DNA of 64,000 bases from JBBRNH01 sp038230415 (GTDB taxonomy: Bacteria > Bacteroidota > Bacteroidia > Cytophagales > Spirosomataceae). The position numbers and the translations under genes were made by a program. The notes beneath the pieces were generated by a model. The model was not told where the DNA came from, ran no database searches, and saw only the letters and a list, made by a program, of their open reading frames with translations. Within the stretch, counting starts at the first letter, position 1; every line of letters starts with the position of its first letter. This document shows, one piece after another, positions 61,929 through 64,000 of this stretch. The stretch covers positions 48,670-112,669 of the forward strand of contig JBBRNH010000005.1 of NCBI GenBank assembly GCA_038230415.1, read 5' to 3'.

Positions 61929-62339
61929 ATGATAGCATCCCAAACGCTTAAAGCCTTTGACCTGCGCCACACGGCGGGCCGCGAAACGGTACTGAACCTG
62001 TTTCTGAACGCCGACCATGCCTTGGCCCACGCCGACATAGAAACCGGCCTCGGCCCCGACCACGACCGCGTAACGATCTACCGGACACTACGAACATTTT
62101 TGGATAAAGGACTGGTACACAAAGTATTGGATGACGAAGGCAATCCAAAATACGCTCTTTGCCGCGATGCCTGCACTGATGGTCATCAGCACGACCACGT
62201 ACATTTCAAGTGCCAGGCCTGCGGGCAAACCACCTGCCTGAACGACCTTAAAATTCCGGCTATCGCCCTGCCCGACGGCTACACCCGGCGCGAAACCAAT
62301 CTGCTTATTCAGGGCGTTTGCGTTGATTGCAGTGAGTAA
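61929..62339 (+). CDS. Fur-family metalloregulator
   Basis: 136 residues from the ATG at 61929. The N-terminal winged helix (LKAFDLRHTAGRETVLNLFL and DRVTIYRTLRTFLDKGLVHKV) binds DNA; the C-terminal dimerisation domain has a His-rich GHQHDHVHF metal site and two CxxC pairs (Cys95/Cys98 and Cys131/Cys134) for structural zinc. Fur, Zur and PerR types cannot be separated with confidence; the short H-rich linker would also fit Zur. Its mRNA leader contains the right arm of the inverted repeat directly before the start. Confidence 0.88.
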   Translation: MIASQTLKAFDLRHTAGRETVLNLFLNADHALAHADIETGLGPDHDRVTIYRTLRTFLDKGLVHKVLDDEGNPKYALCRDACTDGHQHDHVHFKCQACGQTTCLNDLKIPAIALPDGYTRRETNLLIQGVCVDCSE

Positions 62340-62428
62340 CGCGGACTGTTGGCCGTTGCCACTGTAGTCTGCAGTCAATAAATATAAACCACCAGCCAAC
62401 TTAACTGCGGACTGCAAGTCCGCGTTAC
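62336..62428. repeat. Inverted repeat between the Fur-family gene and the hydrolase gene
   Basis: 12-nt perfect arms GTAACGCGGACT/AGTCCGCGTTAC (62336-62347 and 62417-62428), enclosing two further short palindromes. The left arm contains the Fur-gene stop codon (62337-62339); the right arm ends 4 bp before the next ATG (62433). The right end alone forms a GCGGACT-GCA-AGTCCGC hairpin (62407-62423). Confidence 0.87.
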
Positions 62429-62432
62429 CGTT

Positions 62433-63098
62433 ATGAACCGCTACATTTTTATTCACGGCTACGTTGAAGACTCCACCGTTTTCGATAATCTTCGCCCCCT
62501 CCTGCCCGACCACGAGCCTGTACTGATTGATCTTGAAGCTGAGTTTTCGCGCTGGAAACCAACCGGAAACATGACCGTTGTGCGGGTGGCCGAATACCTC
62601 GTCAAGACCCATAACATCACTAAAGATGATGTGTTGATTGGTCACTCGATGGGCGGCTGGATCAGTATTCACGTCAAGCAACTGACCGGCTGCATTACCG
62701 TTCAATTGGCATCCTGGACTGATCAGGCCAAACTTGTCTCACCTATCCACAGCCTCGGCGTGTTGCTGTTCATGGTTAAAACGGGCATCATGCAGGGCAG
62801 CGGTTTTCGGGATTATGCCAAAAAACAGTACCCCTTTGATGAGTCGCGGGCGATGCACCGCCACTGGGTTGACGAGAAGATGGCGAAGCAATCGCGGCAG
62901 TTTGTGGCCCAGCAAGTACAGATTTTATTCGGCAAAGTGCCGCCGTTAACCGTCTCGCCCGATTTGCGGATTCACGCCCGGCCCGACAACATCGTCCGCC
63001 CGCCCGACGAACCCTTCGCTGAAGTTTCCGGCGATCATTTCAGCCTGTATTTTCATGCGCCGGTGGTGGCTGAAGCTATGAAAGAACGCCTGAAATAA
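62433..63098 (+). CDS. Alpha/beta hydrolase
   Basis: 221 residues. The FIHGYVEDSTVFDNL oxyanion strand (6-20) and the nucleophile elbow GHSMGGW (about 70-76, Ser72) identify an alpha/beta hydrolase; the C-terminal GDHFSLYF block gives the likely catalytic His. The acid residue is not obvious. Size fits small esterases of the RBBP9/YheT style. Substrate unknown. It follows the Fur-family gene on the same strand, separated only by a repeat element, and ends before a large palindrome. Confidence 0.85.
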   Translation: MNRYIFIHGYVEDSTVFDNLRPLLPDHEPVLIDLEAEFSRWKPTGNMTVVRVAEYLVKTHNITKDDVLIGHSMGGWISIHVKQLTGCITVQLASWTDQAKLVSPIHSLGVLLFMVKTGIMQGSGFRDYAKKQYPFDESRAMHRHWVDEKMAKQSRQFVAQQVQILFGKVPPLTVSPDLRIHARPDNIVRPPDEPFAEVSGDHFSLYFHAPVVAEAMKERLK

Positions 63099-63112
63099 AA
63101 ACACAATAAACT

Positions 63113-63164
63113 AATTATCAACAAAGAACCCGGCCAATATTGGCCGGGTTCTTTGTTGATAATT
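63113..63164. terminator. 52-bp perfect palindrome, bidirectional terminator
   Basis: Perfectly symmetric about 63138.5 (left arm AATTATCAACAAAGAACC, then CGGCC, centre AATATT). It lies between the convergent hydrolase gene and the T9SS substrate gene, 14 bp after the hydrolase stop. Both orientations offer a GC-rich inner stem followed by a T/A-rich outer part. Confidence 0.87.
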
Positions 63165-63211
63165 CCTCCTTCCGGTCTGTATCATCACAGACCGGGGAGA
63201 AAGTAAATACC

Positions 63212-64000
63212 CTATTGCCGCACAATTTTCACCGTCCGGCGTTGGGTGTTGGTCGAGATGTTCAGCAGGTAAACCCCGGCCTCGCTACCCAACCGAACCG
63301 TTTGCCGCTCGATGGCACCGGCGCGTTTCACGGTCAGCTCACTGACCGACGTGCCTTTGCCCGACACCGCGTTCAGTTGCACCGTCTGTCCCTCGGCTCC
63401 GCGAATCTCCACCTCAACCGTCTCCGATTGCGTGGGGTTGCCAAATACCGTTACCTGTAAGGCTTCCGCTGGCTCAACACCCACCCGGCTACCGGCGCAG
63501 AAAGCGGCAAAGTTGAACACGTAGCTCACCGTTACCCCCGATTGCGTGGCCGAGATGTTGAGCGGCTTTGGATCGCTCCGTAGCCCGGCTTCTATCGTAC
63601 CCGTGTTACCCGTGTTGCCCGGACGACTCACCCCAATAGCCGTATAAGTGATGGCCGTGCCATCCCCACCCGACGTGTTAAAGGTAATCGCGCCCGTCGA
63701 ACAGTTGTAGGTCGGTTGGGTCAGGGTGAAACTGCCACTTGGTGGCGGAGTGACCGTGCCACTGGCCGCTGGCGAAATCGTAATGGCGAAGCTGGTCTGG
63801 GCCGAGAGCATCCCCGGATCAGTAGCCGTGATCGTTACGTTCACCGTTCCGCTCATCGATGGCGTTCCCGAAATGACCCGCGTTGCCGGGTTGAAACTCA
63901 GCCCGTTAGCCGGTAATCCCGTTGCCGAATACGTCAGCGGGTCGCCGTTGGGATCAGTGAAGGCTGGCACCGTGAAGGTAAAGGCCTGACCAACCGTTGC
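63212..64000 (-). CDS. C-terminal part of a T9SS-secreted protein
   Basis: Partial: the frame stays open to the right edge, so the N-terminus lies outside. The visible 262 residues start with a cadherin/He_PIG-type Ig domain (QAFTFTVPAFTDPNGDPLTYSATGLPANGLSFNPATRVISGTPS), a typical bacterial putative-Ig repeat. A Gly/Thr/Pro-rich linker and a further beta domain follow, then a C-terminal sorting domain (ALQVTVFGNPTQSETVEVEIRG, GVYLLNISTNTQRRTVKIVRQ). The end resembles the type A T9SS signal of the other two cargo proteins. The catalytic part, if any, is outside the window. Confidence 0.83.
   Translation of the reverse strand, partial: ATVGQAFTFTVPAFTDPNGDPLTYSATGLPANGLSFNPATRVISGTPSMSGTVNVTITATDPGMLSAQTSFAITISPAASGTVTPPPSGSFTLTQPTYNCSTGAITFNTSGGDGTAITYTAIGVSRPGNTGNTGTIEAGLRSDPKPLNISATQSGVTVSYVFNFAAFCAGSRVGVEPAEALQVTVFGNPTQSETVEVEIRGAEGQTVQLNAVSGKGTSVSELTVKRAGAIERQTVRLGSEAGVYLLNISTNTQRRTVKIVRQ

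Noticed and set aside
1..64000. tRNA, rRNA, insertion sequence or prophage genes
   Set aside because: No cloverleaf-like sequence, transposase motif or phage structural gene was recognised in the gaps or frames.

Overview
The window comes from a chromosome of the phylum Bacteroidota, most likely order Cytophagales, family Spirosomaceae or a close relative. Four things point there: SprA, a GldB-like lipoprotein and several large secreted proteins with type IX secretion (T9SS) C-terminal sorting domains; Bacteroidota-type promoter motifs (TAnnTTTG); an exbB-exbD-exbD-tonB-pstS-like-TPR locus; and moderately GC-rich, tightly packed genes without evident Shine-Dalgarno motifs. The genus cannot be fixed by reading alone. 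No tRNA, rRNA, CRISPR array, IS transposase or prophage is visible.

Layout. 1-884: end of rpsL, then rpsG and a terminator; fusA does not follow. 989-2296: AmpG-like MFS permease. 2751-8757: a Ton-system operon (ExbB, two ExbD, TonB, a small membrane protein, a PstS-like lipoprotein, a TPR protein). 8928-13887: adk, obg and a T9SS-secreted SGNH esterase. 13916-17115 (minus): two DEAD-box helicases and a PIN toxin/antitoxin pair. 17181-22526 (minus): a 1781-residue exported protein of unknown function. 22818-30987: secreted purple-acid-phosphatase-like protein, a small XRE regulator, a lipoprotein, and a second SGNH esterase with CBM6-like modules. 31204-32250: mnmH. 32356-42172: an SdrD/DUF11-type surface protein and the giant T9SS translocon protein SprA. 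42332-46890: ArsR regulator, DMT permease, glycosyltransferase, ThuA-like protein, CPBP membrane protein. 46911-53153 (minus): a dienoyl-CoA reductase and isomerase pair, a DUF433/DUF5615 toxin-antitoxin pair, and a sugar operon (epimerase, GT-C glycosyltransferase, glycosidase-like beta-propeller). 53370-59025 (minus): small lipoprotein, M3 oligoendopeptidase, a repeat-containing exported protein, a quinone-oxidoreductase-like enzyme, an Rpn-family nuclease, an outer-membrane barrel protein. 59031-63098: GldB, MsbA-like ABC exporter, Fur-family regulator, alpha/beta hydrolase. 63212-64000: C-terminal part of another T9SS substrate.

Main theme: cell-envelope export and nutrient capture. The Ton motor would energise outer-membrane uptake; SprA and GldB belong to gliding/T9SS; at least three T9SS cargo proteins are encoded nearby. 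The reductase/isomerase pair looks like auxiliary beta-oxidation of unsaturated fatty acids.

The most unusual signal is a set of intergenic inverted repeats, each with its own sequence, that often fill a gap exactly from the stop codon of one gene to the start of the next (4238-4337, 31023-31103, 42179-42313, 44991-45100, 47805-47896, 61841-61925, 62336-62428), plus a similar word-like tract inside a coding region (21220-21290). Several overlap stop or start codons. I know no named system for them; they are the best candidate here for something undescribed.
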